From: Dehalococcoidia bacterium
GTDB lineage: Bacteria > Chloroflexota > Dehalococcoidia > Dehalococcoidales > UBA3254
NCBI GenBank assembly: GCA_030691835.1
Contig: JAUYDO010000035.1
Coordinates: 1 to 8,070 of the forward strand
Direction of reading: 5' to 3'
Length of the DNA: 8,070 nt
Under the pieces are notes generated by a model. It saw only the letters and a program-made list of their open reading frames with translations, was not told the DNA's origin and did not search any database. A program made the translations under genes and the position numbers. Position 1 is the stretch's first letter; the number at the start of each line of letters is the position of its first letter. Below are positions 1 to 6,385 of the stretch, in pieces.

Positions 1-294
1 GACAAATGGAAGAGTCTGCCACCCGATGTTCAGCAGGGGATAATGAGTGTGAGTGGTCTTACCGGAACAAAGAATGAGGGCGATGTATGGGATAGAGTTG
101 CCGCCAGCACTCGAAAATCATCCCAGGATAAAGGCGTAGAAATCACCACCGTGGCGAAAGATGAACTGGCGAAATGGTACAATTTTGGCAAACCTATCTG
201 GGATGAGTATGCCAAACAACTGGACTCCAAGGGCTTACCCGGGACGAAACTTGTTGAGGAGACTATCCGCCTGGTTGAGCAATATAAGAAGTAG
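1..294 (+). CDS. dctP: TRAP transporter solute-binding subunit DctP, C-terminal end (5' truncated by window)
   Basis: The reading frame is open from the first base and ends at a TAG, giving 97 residues of the C-terminus of a larger protein, usually about 330-360 residues in this family. The visible part begins DKWKSLPPDVQQGIM, matching the C-terminal 'W..LP.dvq' segment of DctP-family periplasmic binding proteins. It continues with a helix-rich tail (DELAKWYNFGKPIWDEYAKQ) that also fits. The protein would bind the substrate outside the membrane and deliver it to the DctQM permease encoded 221 bp downstream. The signal peptide and the substrate-contacting arginine lie outside the window, so the ligand class cannot be read here. 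The internal ATG at 43 is not a start, because the family homology runs upstream of it. The assignment rests on both sequence and the adjacent dctQM gene. Confidence 0.85.
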   Translation, partial: DKWKSLPPDVQQGIMSVSGLTGTKNEGDVWDRVAASTRKSSQDKGVEITTVAKDELAKWYNFGKPIWDEYAKQLDSKGLPGTKLVEETIRLVEQYKK

Positions 295-348
295 AAACGG
301 CTGAGTTGCGTACAGTGTTTGGGTGATGCTATTCTGTTACCGTGAACG

Positions 349-393
349 AACCGAAGCAACCCTTGACTTTTATCATCCTGGGTTGCTTCGGTT
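349..393 (+). terminator. 14-bp perfect hairpin between dctP and dctQM
   Basis: AACCGAAGCAACCC (349-362) is the exact reverse complement of GGGTTGCTTCGGTT (380-393), separated by a 17-nt loop. The stem is strong, but the bases after it (GCAATTTGCC) are not a T-run, so it is not a textbook intrinsic terminator. It sits 54 bp after the dctP stop and 122 bp before dctQM. It could be a partial terminator or a 3' stabiliser that makes binding protein more abundant than permease. That role is inferred; the hairpin itself is seen directly. Confidence 0.55.
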
Positions 394-451
394 GCAATTT
401 GCCTTCCTTTCGTTGCCCCACTGATAGTATCATTATTGTCTCATTACCAGT

Positions 452-471
452 AACATAATAAAACATAATAA
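452..471. repeat. two tandem copies of a 10-bp AT-rich unit
   Basis: AACATAATAA occurs twice back to back (452-461 and 462-471), followed by an A-tract, in the leader of dctQM. The 10-bp period places both copies on the same helical face, so they could form a protein-binding or UP-like element. They could equally be simple slippage in an AT-rich spacer. I saw no convincing -35/-10 pair in this stretch. Confidence 0.4.
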
Positions 472-504
472 AAAAGAGACGGACTAAAGTAGAAAGTTGA
501 AGCT

Positions 505-509
505 GGGAG
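505..509 (+). promoter_or_regulatory. ribosome binding site fixing the TTG start of dctQM
   Basis: GGGAG lies 6 nt upstream of the TTG at 516. An in-frame TGA at 498-500 rules out any earlier start, so this site and the TTG define the N-terminus. Confidence 0.65.
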
Positions 510-515
510 ACAGGC

Positions 516-2396
516 TTGGACAGGATTCTGAACATAGTGTTGAGATGGTTAAGCTGGGTTGCCGCTGGCGTACTGACCGCGCTGATGTTTTTTACCACCG
601 CCGACGTGTGCCTGCGCTACATCTTCAATAAACCGATAGTGGGCGGTCTTGAGGTCAGCGAATACCTTATGGCTGCTCTGGTATCACTGTGTCTGGCTCA
701 TACGGCGTTTAAGAGGGGGCACATCGGCGTAGACCTGCTGGTGAGCAGGTTATCGGAGAAGGCTCAGGCAACCATTAATAGCATTACGTGTTTCCTTGGA
801 CTGATACTGGCGTTACTTATGACGTGGCAAACCATACTATATGCCAGAGACATGCAGGAAAGGCAACAAGCATCAGCTACACTGGGTATACCCGCTTTCC
901 CTTTTGTTTGGATAGTGGCAATTGCGAGCCTCATCTTAGCGCTGGTGCTCTTGTCCAATCTTCTTCAGCACCTGTCCAGGCTCATTAAAAGCAGAGCCAC
1001 AGCGCGCAGGGGCTTTGTAGCACTGGGGTTCGTGGTGGTTCTGCTATTCGTCACTGCCCCATTATGGGCACAGGCAATGCACTTGCAACTGGCGGCTTCC
1101 TCCGTAGGCTACGTTGGCATGGGCTTAATGTTTCTGCTTCTGGCTTCCAGCATGTCAATCGGGTTTGTTATGTCATCCATTGGTTTTTTGGGTATGATGT
1201 ATCTGGTCAATACAGACGCGGGGCTGAGTCTCCTGGGCAGAGTGCCCTATGCCACGATGGCTGATTATTCACTGATGGTTCTCCCCCTCTTTATTCTCAT
1301 GGGCGAGCTTGCCTTTCAGGCAAGGTTGAGTGAAGACCTGTACTTCATGGTACACAAATGGGTGGGACATCTACGCGGTGGACTGGCGATGGCTACCATC
1401 GGTGCCTGTGCCGGTTTCGCCGCTGTCTGCGGCTCAAGTGTGGCTACGGCAGCCACCATGACTACGGTGGCACTGCCAGAGATGCGAAGACATAAATACG
1501 ACCCCGCTCTTTCTACCGGCACCCTGGCCGCCGGGGGCACATTAGGTATCCTCATTCCTCCAAGTATCGGCTTTATCATCTATGCGATGACGACTAGCCA
1601 GTCCATAGGTAAATTATTCATCGCCGGCATCTTCCCCGGAATAATCCTCACTATCCTGTACATGCTTACTGTCTATATTATAGCCACACGTAATCCTAAG
1701 ACAGCTCCACCGGCACCCCGGGCAAGTTTCACTGAAAGGTTAACGTCACTCAAAAATTCCTGGGGTGTCCTGCTTCTGTTTTTGGTAGTCATGGGAGGCA
1801 TGTATATGGGAGTTTTTACTCCCACCGAAGCCGCAGGGATTGGGGCTTTTGGAGCGTTCCTTTATGCTTTGGTCATGAGACGGCTTACATTACACAACTA
1901 CGTTACAGCCCTCCTTGACGCCATGCAGATCACAGGTATGATGTTTCTCATCATCATAGGCACATATATTTTTGGCTACTTTCTGGCGGCGACAAGGCTT
2001 CCCTCAATACTGTCCGAATTTGTAGCCAACCTTCCTGTAGCTCGTCTCTATGTTCTTCTCGGCATTCTGGTGCTGTATCTGATTCTCGGCTGTCTTATGG
2101 AAATTGTTGCCATGATATTGCTGACAATGCCCATTATTTTCCCCGCCGTTATACTCTTAGGCTACGACCCAATATGGTTCGGGGTAATCATCGTCATAAT
2201 GATGGAGATGGGGTTGATTACGCCGCCTGTAGGCTTAAATGTATTTGTCATCGCCGGAATGGCTAAGGATATTCCCATGGTAACTATATTCCGCGGTGTT
2301 GCTCCCTTCGTAGGCGCTCAAGCATTGTGCATAGCTATACTTATAGCTTTTCCCCAGATTGCAACATTTTTGCCCACCTTGATGATAGGTAAATGA
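516..2396 (+). CDS. dctQM: fused TRAP transporter permease DctQM
   Basis: This 626-residue inner-membrane protein joins the small DctQ subunit (about residues 1-160, four hydrophobic segments near 11-32, 47-66, 89-110 and 128-150) to the large DctM subunit (about 190-626). An extra hydrophobic connecting helix lies near 166-185. DctM hallmarks are clear: CGSSVATAATM (305-315), GTLGILIPPS (341-350), TPTEAAGIGAF (435-445) and TPPVGLNVFV (569-578). With the upstream binding protein it would form a tripartite, cation-driven importer of organic acids or similar solutes. Fused QM subunits are known (SiaQM-type), so the fusion is not itself novel. Translation begins at TTG, placed by GGGAG at 505-509 and an in-frame stop at 498. 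The gene is intact. The substrate is not readable from the permease, but the molybdoenzyme downstream suggests a hydroxylated aromatic or related compound (inference). Confidence 0.93.
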   Translation: MDRILNIVLRWLSWVAAGVLTALMFFTTADVCLRYIFNKPIVGGLEVSEYLMAALVSLCLAHTAFKRGHIGVDLLVSRLSEKAQATINSITCFLGLILALLMTWQTILYARDMQERQQASATLGIPAFPFVWIVAIASLILALVLLSNLLQHLSRLIKSRATARRGFVALGFVVVLLFVTAPLWAQAMHLQLAASSVGYVGMGLMFLLLASSMSIGFVMSSIGFLGMMYLVNTDAGLSLLGRVPYATMADYSLMVLPLFILMGELAFQARLSEDLYFMVHKWVGHLRGGLAMATIGACAGFAAVCGSSVATAATMTTVALPEMRRHKYDPALSTGTLAAGGTLGILIPPSIGFIIYAMTTSQSIGKLFIAGIFPGIILTILYMLTVYIIATRNPKTAPPAPRASFTERLTSLKNSWGVLLLFLVVMGGMYMGVFTPTEAAGIGAFGAFLYALVMRRLTLHNYVTALLDAMQITGMMFLIIIGTYIFGYFLAATRLPSILSEFVANLPVARLYVLLGILVLYLILGCLMEIVAMILLTMPIIFPAVILLGYDPIWFGVIIVIMMEMGLITPPVGLNVFVIAGMAKDIPMVTIFRGVAPFVGAQALCIAILIAFPQIATFLPTLMIGK

Positions 2397-2480
2397 AGTA
2401 AGTCCATTTCACGGGCAAGAGCGGGCAACTCAATCTCGTCTTGGAAACTAATACGGGCGTACTAATTAATGTTGAATGAC

Positions 2481-2613
2481 TGTCATTGCGAGAAGCGTAG
2501 CGACGAAGCAATCCGTCCAAACTTTGTATGATGATTTATGAGATTGCTTCGCCCTCGGGCTGAACTCGGGCTGAAGCATTCACGACTTCGCCGTGAATGG
2601 TCTCGCAATGACA
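2481..2613. repeat. 133-bp MITE-like element with 13-bp perfect terminal inverted repeats
   Basis: TGTCATTGCGAGA (2481-2493) and TCTCGCAATGACA (2601-2613) are exact reverse complements. Inside them CGAAGCAATC (2504-2513) pairs with GATTGCTTCG (2542-2551), and a further 8-bp hairpin, CATTCACG/CGTGAATG, lies at 2577-2599. The arms are unequal: the left is about 33 nt and the right about 72 nt. No coding capacity and no clear target-site duplication are seen. It fills most of the 270-bp gap between dctQM and the molybdoenzyme gene. A non-autonomous mobile or REP-like repeat is the best reading. The first 84 bp of this gap (2397-2480) show nothing I can assign. Confidence 0.75.
2554..2575. repeat. 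11-bp tandem duplication inside the repeat element
   Basis: CTCGGGCTGAA occurs at 2554-2564 and again, directly adjacent, at 2565-2575. The duplication accounts for part of the extra length of the element's right arm and looks like a recent slippage event. Confidence 0.6.
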
Positions 2614-2637
2614 GGGCGATGCAACAAGATTTATTAC
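2608..2637 (+). promoter_or_regulatory. possible promoter of the molybdoenzyme gene using the repeat end as -35
   Basis: ATGACA (2608-2613) matches five of six bases of the -35 consensus TTGACA, and TATTAC (2632-2637) matches four of six of TATAAT, with an 18-bp spacer. Transcription would start near 2644, about 23 nt before the GTG start. The -35 hexamer is the outer end of the right terminal inverted repeat. The -10 match is weak, so this is tentative. Confidence 0.3.
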
Positions 2638-2653
2638 GTTTGTATTAATAACG

Positions 2654-2664
2654 AAAGGCGGAGG
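2654..2664 (+). promoter_or_regulatory. purine-rich ribosome binding site before a GTG start
   Basis: AAAGGCGGAGG precedes the GTG at 2667. The GGAGG part leaves only 2 nt to the start, whereas the AAAGG part leaves 8 nt, which is closer to normal. An in-frame TAA at 2649-2651 and the absence of other start codons make GTG 2667 the only plausible N-terminus. Confidence 0.55.
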
Positions 2665-2666
2665 AC

Positions 2667-5192
2667 GTGGCGGAAGAAATATTTACTAACTGCACTGTCG
2701 GGGGTCCCATTCTGGTCCATGTTAGAGATGGAAGAATCGTTCGTATTCGCCCTCTTATCTACAATGAGACCGATGCCCCTTCATGGACAATCAAAGCCAG
2801 AGGCAGACAATTTTCACCACCGAGAAAGGCAGCTATATCACCCTTTGCGGTGACAGAAAGGACGCATGTCTACTCTGAAAACCGGATTAAGTATCCCATG
2901 ATACGGGTTGACTTCAATCCCGATGGGGAAATCCACCTCAGGCGGACGGAAAACAGAGGCATGCCCGGATACGTAAGAATATCCTGGGACGAAGCCCTGG
3001 ACATCGTCGCCGGTGAAATAAAGAGAATCCAAACGACCTACGGTAAAGAGGCGATTACCGGGACACGGTCGTCTCATCACAACTGGGGTATCATCGGGTA
3101 CCACTTCAGCGTCTTCTTAAGGTTCATGACCATGCTGGGCTTTACACCTATAGACAACAACCCTGATAGCTGGGAGGGATGGTACTGGGGCGCTTCGCAT
3201 GCGTACGGTTTTTACTGGAGACTGGGCATGCCCGAGCAATACGACCTTCTTGAAGACTGCCTGAAGAATACCGAATTAATCGTGCACTGGGGCTCTGACC
3301 CTGATAGCACCAGAATATCCTATGGCGGGCAAGAGTCAGCCATCTGGCGACTCTGGCTCAAAGAGCTCGGCGTGAAGAATATTTTTATAGACCCGTACCA
3401 CAACTACACCAGTTGTATCCACGCCGATAAGTGGATTGCGCCCAGACCTGGCACCGATGCCGCTATGGCTGAGGCAATCGCCTATGTCTGGCTCACCGAG
3501 GGCACTTACGATAAAGAGTATGTCGCGACTCATACACTCGGCTTTGATGAATGGAAAAGCCACATACTCGGAAAGGAGGATGGAATAGCCAGGACACCGC
3601 AATGGGCGGAAGGCATCTGCGGCGTTCCGGCGAGAGTAATTACCGCCCTGGCGAGAGAGTGGGCATCAAAAAGAACGACTCTGGACGCTGGCTCGCTGGG
3701 TGGCATGTCAGGTGCCTGCCGGCAGGCATACGCCACGGAATGGGCAAGGCTGATGGTCTATTTGCAGGCGACGCAGGGACTGGGTAAGCCGGGAGTCAGC
3801 ATCTGGGGCACCACCGCCGGTGTGCCATTTAACGCCGGGTTCAGATTTCCGGGATATTCGTTTTGCGGTATTGACCAGTACGCCCGGAAGAGTATTGCCC
3901 GGAAAACCCTCCGTAACCCTGTGTCCCAGCGACTTTACCGGCATATTTTCCCCGATGCCATCCTCAATCCTCCGGTTAGCTGGCTATTTGAGACCACCCG
4001 CGGTGCTTCCCTGGACCAGTTCCACCGCTTCACCTATCCTGAAGAAGGCAAATCCGAGTGTCATATGTATTACCGGCACGGCAGTTCCTTCATCGGCACT
4101 ATGACCGAAACCAATAAATGGGTTAAAGCACTGCAAAGTCCCAAGCTGGAATGCATAGTGGCTCAGGACTGCTGGTGGAGCAGTGAAACCCGCTTTGCCG
4201 ATATTATCCTCCCTGCCTGCACTAACCTGGAACGAAACGACATCAGCATGTTCAACGAGGTCAGCGGCTATATGAATGATAGTAGTGCCGGCACCAACCA
4301 CCGCGTTGTCATTTATCAGAAGAAATGTATCGAGCCCCTGTGGGAGTCCAGACCCGACTACGATATTTACTCTGACCTTGCAGACAGACTGGGATTTAAA
4401 GAAGACTACACGGAAGGCAAAACTCCGGAAGACTGGATTAAGGATGCTTATGACAACTCTTCACTGCCGCAATACATCTCATGGGAGGACTTTAAGAAGA
4501 AAGGCTACTACGTTGTACCCACCCCTGAAGATTATAAGCCGACTCCGGCATTGAGATGGTTCTATGAAGGCAGAGAGTGTGACACACCTGACAACAATCC
4601 CAAAAAGAACACCTCCAGAAGCAAGGAGCTGGGCACCTATAGCGGCAAGATAGAGTTTATCTCGCAGAGTTTGCTTCAGAATTTACCGGACGATAAGGAG
4701 AGACCCCCCGTGGCGCGCTATATACCAAGCTGGGAAGGATACCAATCCGAGCTTGCCAAAAAATATCCGCTGCAGTTAATTGCGCCGCACCCCAGGTTCT
4801 CCTTCCATACCCATCATGACAATCACGTGACATGGTTAGGAGATATTCCCGGGCATCGCATGTTGAAGGATGGCTATCAATGGCAGACAGTCCGCATTCA
4901 TCCCGTTGACGCCGGAGCCCGCGGCATAAGAAATGGAGACATCGTTAGATTGTACAACGACCGCGGCTCAGTGCTCGGAATCGCCCGCGTCACGGAGCGG
5001 GTAAGACCCGGAGTGGTGCATTCCTACGGCAGTGCATCTAAATATGACCCGTTGGAGCCAGGAAAACCCTACAGCACGGACCGGGGAGGCTGTGTAAACC
5101 TGCTCACGTCTTCCAGAACAATTTCCAAAAATGTCGCTGGCATGGCGCCGAACTCATGCCTCATTGAAATCGCCAGATGGGAAGATTCCTGA
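2667..5192 (+). CDS. molybdopterin oxidoreductase, pyrogallol-phloroglucinol transhydroxylase large-subunit type
   Basis: This 841-residue protein belongs to the DMSO-reductase superfamily. The molybdopterin core spans about 70-560 (GYVRISWDEALDIVAGEI at 101-118, IDPYHNYTS at 241-249, PRPGTDAAMAEA at 259-270). The dinucleotide-binding domain covers about 700-838. The N-terminus keeps the fold's IFTNCTVGGPILVHVRDG pattern but has a single Cys, so the usual [4Fe-4S] site is missing, as in transhydroxylase large subunits. DNNPDSWEGW (163-172) supplies Asp167-Ser168, Ser being the expected Mo ligand, and His137 and Tyr397 also match. As I recall it, the Pelobacter acidigallici enzyme has His144, Asp174, Ser175 and Tyr404, a constant offset of 7. 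No Tat or Sec signal is seen, so it should be cytoplasmic. The known enzyme moves a hydroxyl between polyphenols without net redox change. Its small Fe-S subunit is not encoded here. The exact substrate is unproven; a divergent hydroxytransferase or hydratase is possible. Confidence 0.82.
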   Translation: MAEEIFTNCTVGGPILVHVRDGRIVRIRPLIYNETDAPSWTIKARGRQFSPPRKAAISPFAVTERTHVYSENRIKYPMIRVDFNPDGEIHLRRTENRGMPGYVRISWDEALDIVAGEIKRIQTTYGKEAITGTRSSHHNWGIIGYHFSVFLRFMTMLGFTPIDNNPDSWEGWYWGASHAYGFYWRLGMPEQYDLLEDCLKNTELIVHWGSDPDSTRISYGGQESAIWRLWLKELGVKNIFIDPYHNYTSCIHADKWIAPRPGTDAAMAEAIAYVWLTEGTYDKEYVATHTLGFDEWKSHILGKEDGIARTPQWAEGICGVPARVITALAREWASKRTTLDAGSLGGMSGACRQAYATEWARLMVYLQATQGLGKPGVSIWGTTAGVPFNAGFRFPGYSFCGIDQYARKSIARKTLRNPVSQRLYRHIFPDAILNPPVSWLFETTRGASLDQFHRFTYPEEGKSECHMYYRHGSSFIGTMTETNKWVKALQSPKLECIVAQDCWWSSETRFADIILPACTNLERNDISMFNEVSGYMNDSSAGTNHRVVIYQKKCIEPLWESRPDYDIYSDLADRLGFKEDYTEGKTPEDWIKDAYDNSSLPQYISWEDFKKKGYYVVPTPEDYKPTPALRWFYEGRECDTPDNNPKKNTSRSKELGTYSGKIEFISQSLLQNLPDDKERPPVARYIPSWEGYQSELAKKYPLQLIAPHPRFSFHTHHDNHVTWLGDIPGHRMLKDGYQWQTVRIHPVDAGARGIRNGDIVRLYNDRGSVLGIARVTERVRPGVVHSYGSASKYDPLEPGKPYSTDRGGCVNLLTSSRTISKNVAGMAPNSCLIEIARWEDS

Positions 5193-5252
5193 GGCAGTAT
5201 GTGACGATGTCATATTCTCCAGAGCGGAAGTGCTCAAGCTAAGTGCCCATGA

Positions 5253-5297
5253 AAGCATAGCTATGCTTGATAGTAGTCGTAAGAAGATGGTCTTCTT
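5253..5297. other. two small palindromes downstream of the molybdoenzyme gene
   Basis: AAGCATAGCTATGCTT (5253-5268) is a perfect 16-bp palindrome. AAGAAGA (5281-5287) and TCTTCTT (5291-5297) form a 7-bp stem with a 3-nt loop. They lie 60-105 bp after the stop codon and before the next promoter, so they may end the upstream transcript or bind a dimeric regulator. Neither is followed by a T-run. The rest of the spacer, 5193-5351, holds nothing else I can assign. Confidence 0.4.
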
Positions 5298-5351
5298 GAG
5301 ATATTCGGAGTCGAATTATATAAAAACTGTAAAATTTGTGGCAAAAACCTC

Positions 5352-5380
5352 TTGTAAATGAACAACTTTTAGTGTATAAT
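5352..5380 (+). promoter_or_regulatory. sigma70-type promoter for the zinc-ribbon/comF/hpf operon
   Basis: TTGTAA (5352-5357) and a perfect TATAAT (5375-5380) are separated by 17 bp. The predicted transcription start near 5387 gives a leader of about 26 nt that contains the GGGAGG site at 5400 and leads to the TTG at 5413. It is the best promoter in the window. Confidence 0.7.
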
Positions 5381-5399
5381 TCACATGACTATTGATGGT

Positions 5400-5405
5400 G
5401 GGAGG
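5400..5405 (+). promoter_or_regulatory. strong ribosome binding site selecting TTG 5413
   Basis: GGGAGG stands 7 nt upstream of the TTG at 5413. Earlier in-frame TTG 5392, ATG 5395 and GTG 5398 lie before or against the site and have no ribosome binding site of their own. They would also add a glycine-rich tail unrelated to the zinc ribbon. Confidence 0.7.
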
Positions 5406-5412
5406 TGGCTTT

Positions 5413-5625
5413 TTGGAACCAATAAGTTTCCCAAAGTGCCAGAAATGCAAGTCCGGAGACCTGGTGCCCCTGTCCGATTTTGGCAGTCAGGGGGCGAATA
5501 TCCAGTACAAGGCGTGGGTTTGTACCAATCCTGATTGCGGGTTCAACCTTAAAATCAGGAATGGCGATGTCTACATCTACGAGCCCATCAACAACGGTGC
5601 CCACTACATTCGTACTCCTCGCTAG
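5413..5625 (+). CDS. small zinc-ribbon protein, 70 residues
   Basis: The product starts MEPISFPKCQKC and carries two cysteine pairs, Cys9-x2-Cys12 and Cys37-x4-Cys42 (CTNPDC), typical of a single zinc ribbon. The predicted fold is beta-rich (WVCTNPDCGF, LKIRNGDVYIYEP), with no membrane segment or signal peptide. It resembles small rubredoxin-like or RNA polymerase-type ribbons that bind nucleic acid or protein partners, but I do not recognise a named family and assign no function. The TTG start is chosen because GGGAGG lies 7 nt upstream and a good promoter lies 33 bp upstream. It is the first gene of an apparent operon: comF begins 39 bp after its stop and hpf follows. A role tied to ribosome or nucleic-acid metabolism would be only guilt by association. 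Confidence 0.7.
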   Translation: MEPISFPKCQKCKSGDLVPLSDFGSQGANIQYKAWVCTNPDCGFNLKIRNGDVYIYEPINNGAHYIRTPR

Positions 5626-5664
5626 TTTGCCGCTTTCGACAGACTATGTTGTTCAGGCAGTAGC

Positions 5665-6366
5665 GTGCTCTCTTCGCTGACCAGACTCAATGGAATAGCA
5701 CTTGACATCCTTTTTCCACAGCACTGTCTTAGCTGTGGAAAAGAAGGAGACTTGCTGTGCCAGCCCTGTCGCAAGATTCTACCCAAAATCGCACCACCCC
5801 TTTGTCCCAGATGCGGTAGACCTCAACCCAGCGGCACACTGTGTCCTGCGTGCGTGGTCTGGCAGACAGGACTGGACGGCATCCGCTCCCCGCTACGCTT
5901 CGATGGAGCAGTCCGCAAGGCAGTTCACGAGCTAAAGTATAATAATATCAGAGCATTAGCTAAACCTATGTCCGAGATGCTGAACGACTATCTAAAAGCA
6001 AATCCGATTCCCGGCGACGTCCTGGTGCCGGTGCCTCTGCACCAGAAACGGCTGAGGGAACGCGGGTATAACCAGTCAAGCCTGCTAGCCCGCGAGCTGG
6101 GCAGGCTCTCCGGTCTACCGGTCATCGAAGACTGCCTCGTCCGCCTGCGGCAGACGTCCCAGCAGACCAGGACGGCGTCTGTCGAGGAGCGCCGCCGCAA
6201 TGTGGCGACTGCTTTCGCCTGCCGTAACCGGAATGTTCAGGATAGAAAGGTTATACTTATAGACGATGTCTCCACCTCCGGGTCGACTCTGAGCGCCTGC
6301 GCGCAAGCGTTGAAAGCCGCCGGAGCCGTCTCGGTATGGGGACTTACATTTGCCAGAGAAATATAG
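5665..6366 (+). CDS. comF: ComF-family phosphoribosyltransferase-like protein
   Basis: This protein of 233 residues has the typical ComF/ComFC layout. An N-terminal zinc-binding region has four CxxC pairs (Cys21/24, 32/35, 47/50, 60/63). A type-I phosphoribosyltransferase domain follows, with VPVPLHQKRLRERGYNQSS (121-139) and the PRPP-binding loop VILIDDVSTSGSTL (196-209). ComF homologues are needed for DNA uptake in competent bacteria, probably acting on incoming single-stranded DNA at the inner face of the membrane, but they also occur widely in species with no known competence. The GTG start is the only start codon between the in-frame stop at 5623-5625 and the conserved region; its ribosome binding site is weak, which suggests translation linked to the upstream gene. 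hpf begins 19 bp after the stop, so the two are very likely cotranscribed. No other competence genes are visible here. Confidence 0.9.
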   Translation: MLSSLTRLNGIALDILFPQHCLSCGKEGDLLCQPCRKILPKIAPPLCPRCGRPQPSGTLCPACVVWQTGLDGIRSPLRFDGAVRKAVHELKYNNIRALAKPMSEMLNDYLKANPIPGDVLVPVPLHQKRLRERGYNQSSLLARELGRLSGLPVIEDCLVRLRQTSQQTRTASVEERRRNVATAFACRNRNVQDRKVILIDDVSTSGSTLSACAQALKAAGAVSVWGLTFAREI

Positions 6367-6370
6367 TGAG

Positions 6371-6375
6371 AGGAG
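6371..6375 (+). promoter_or_regulatory. ribosome binding site of hpf
   Basis: AGGAG lies 10 nt before the ATG at 6386, just after the comF stop. It supports ATG 6386 over the in-frame TTG codons at 6350 (inside comF) and 6377 (1 nt from the site). Confidence 0.6.
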
Positions 6376-6385
6376 CTTGAGACAG

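Noticed and set aside
329..598. Minus-strand open frame across the dctP-dctQM gap
   Set aside because: It includes the hairpin and the antisense of the dctQM start, and shows no family features or ribosome binding site.
516..2396. DctQ-DctM fusion as an assembly error
   Set aside because: The frame is continuous through a plausible connecting helix, and QM fusions are well known in TRAP transporters.
2593..2853. Plus-strand open frame beginning in the repeat element
   Set aside because: It starts inside the inverted repeat and overlaps the molybdoenzyme gene in another frame; the molybdoenzyme frame has clear homology.
5131..5361. Open frame overlapping the end of the molybdoenzyme gene and running into the spacer
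   Set aside because: It overlaps the conserved C-terminus out of frame, has no ribosome binding site, and its unique part matches nothing I recognise.
5392..5412. Longer N-terminus for the zinc-ribbon protein from TTG 5392 or ATG 5395
   Set aside because: The extra residues are encoded by the ribosome binding site itself, and no site precedes these codons.
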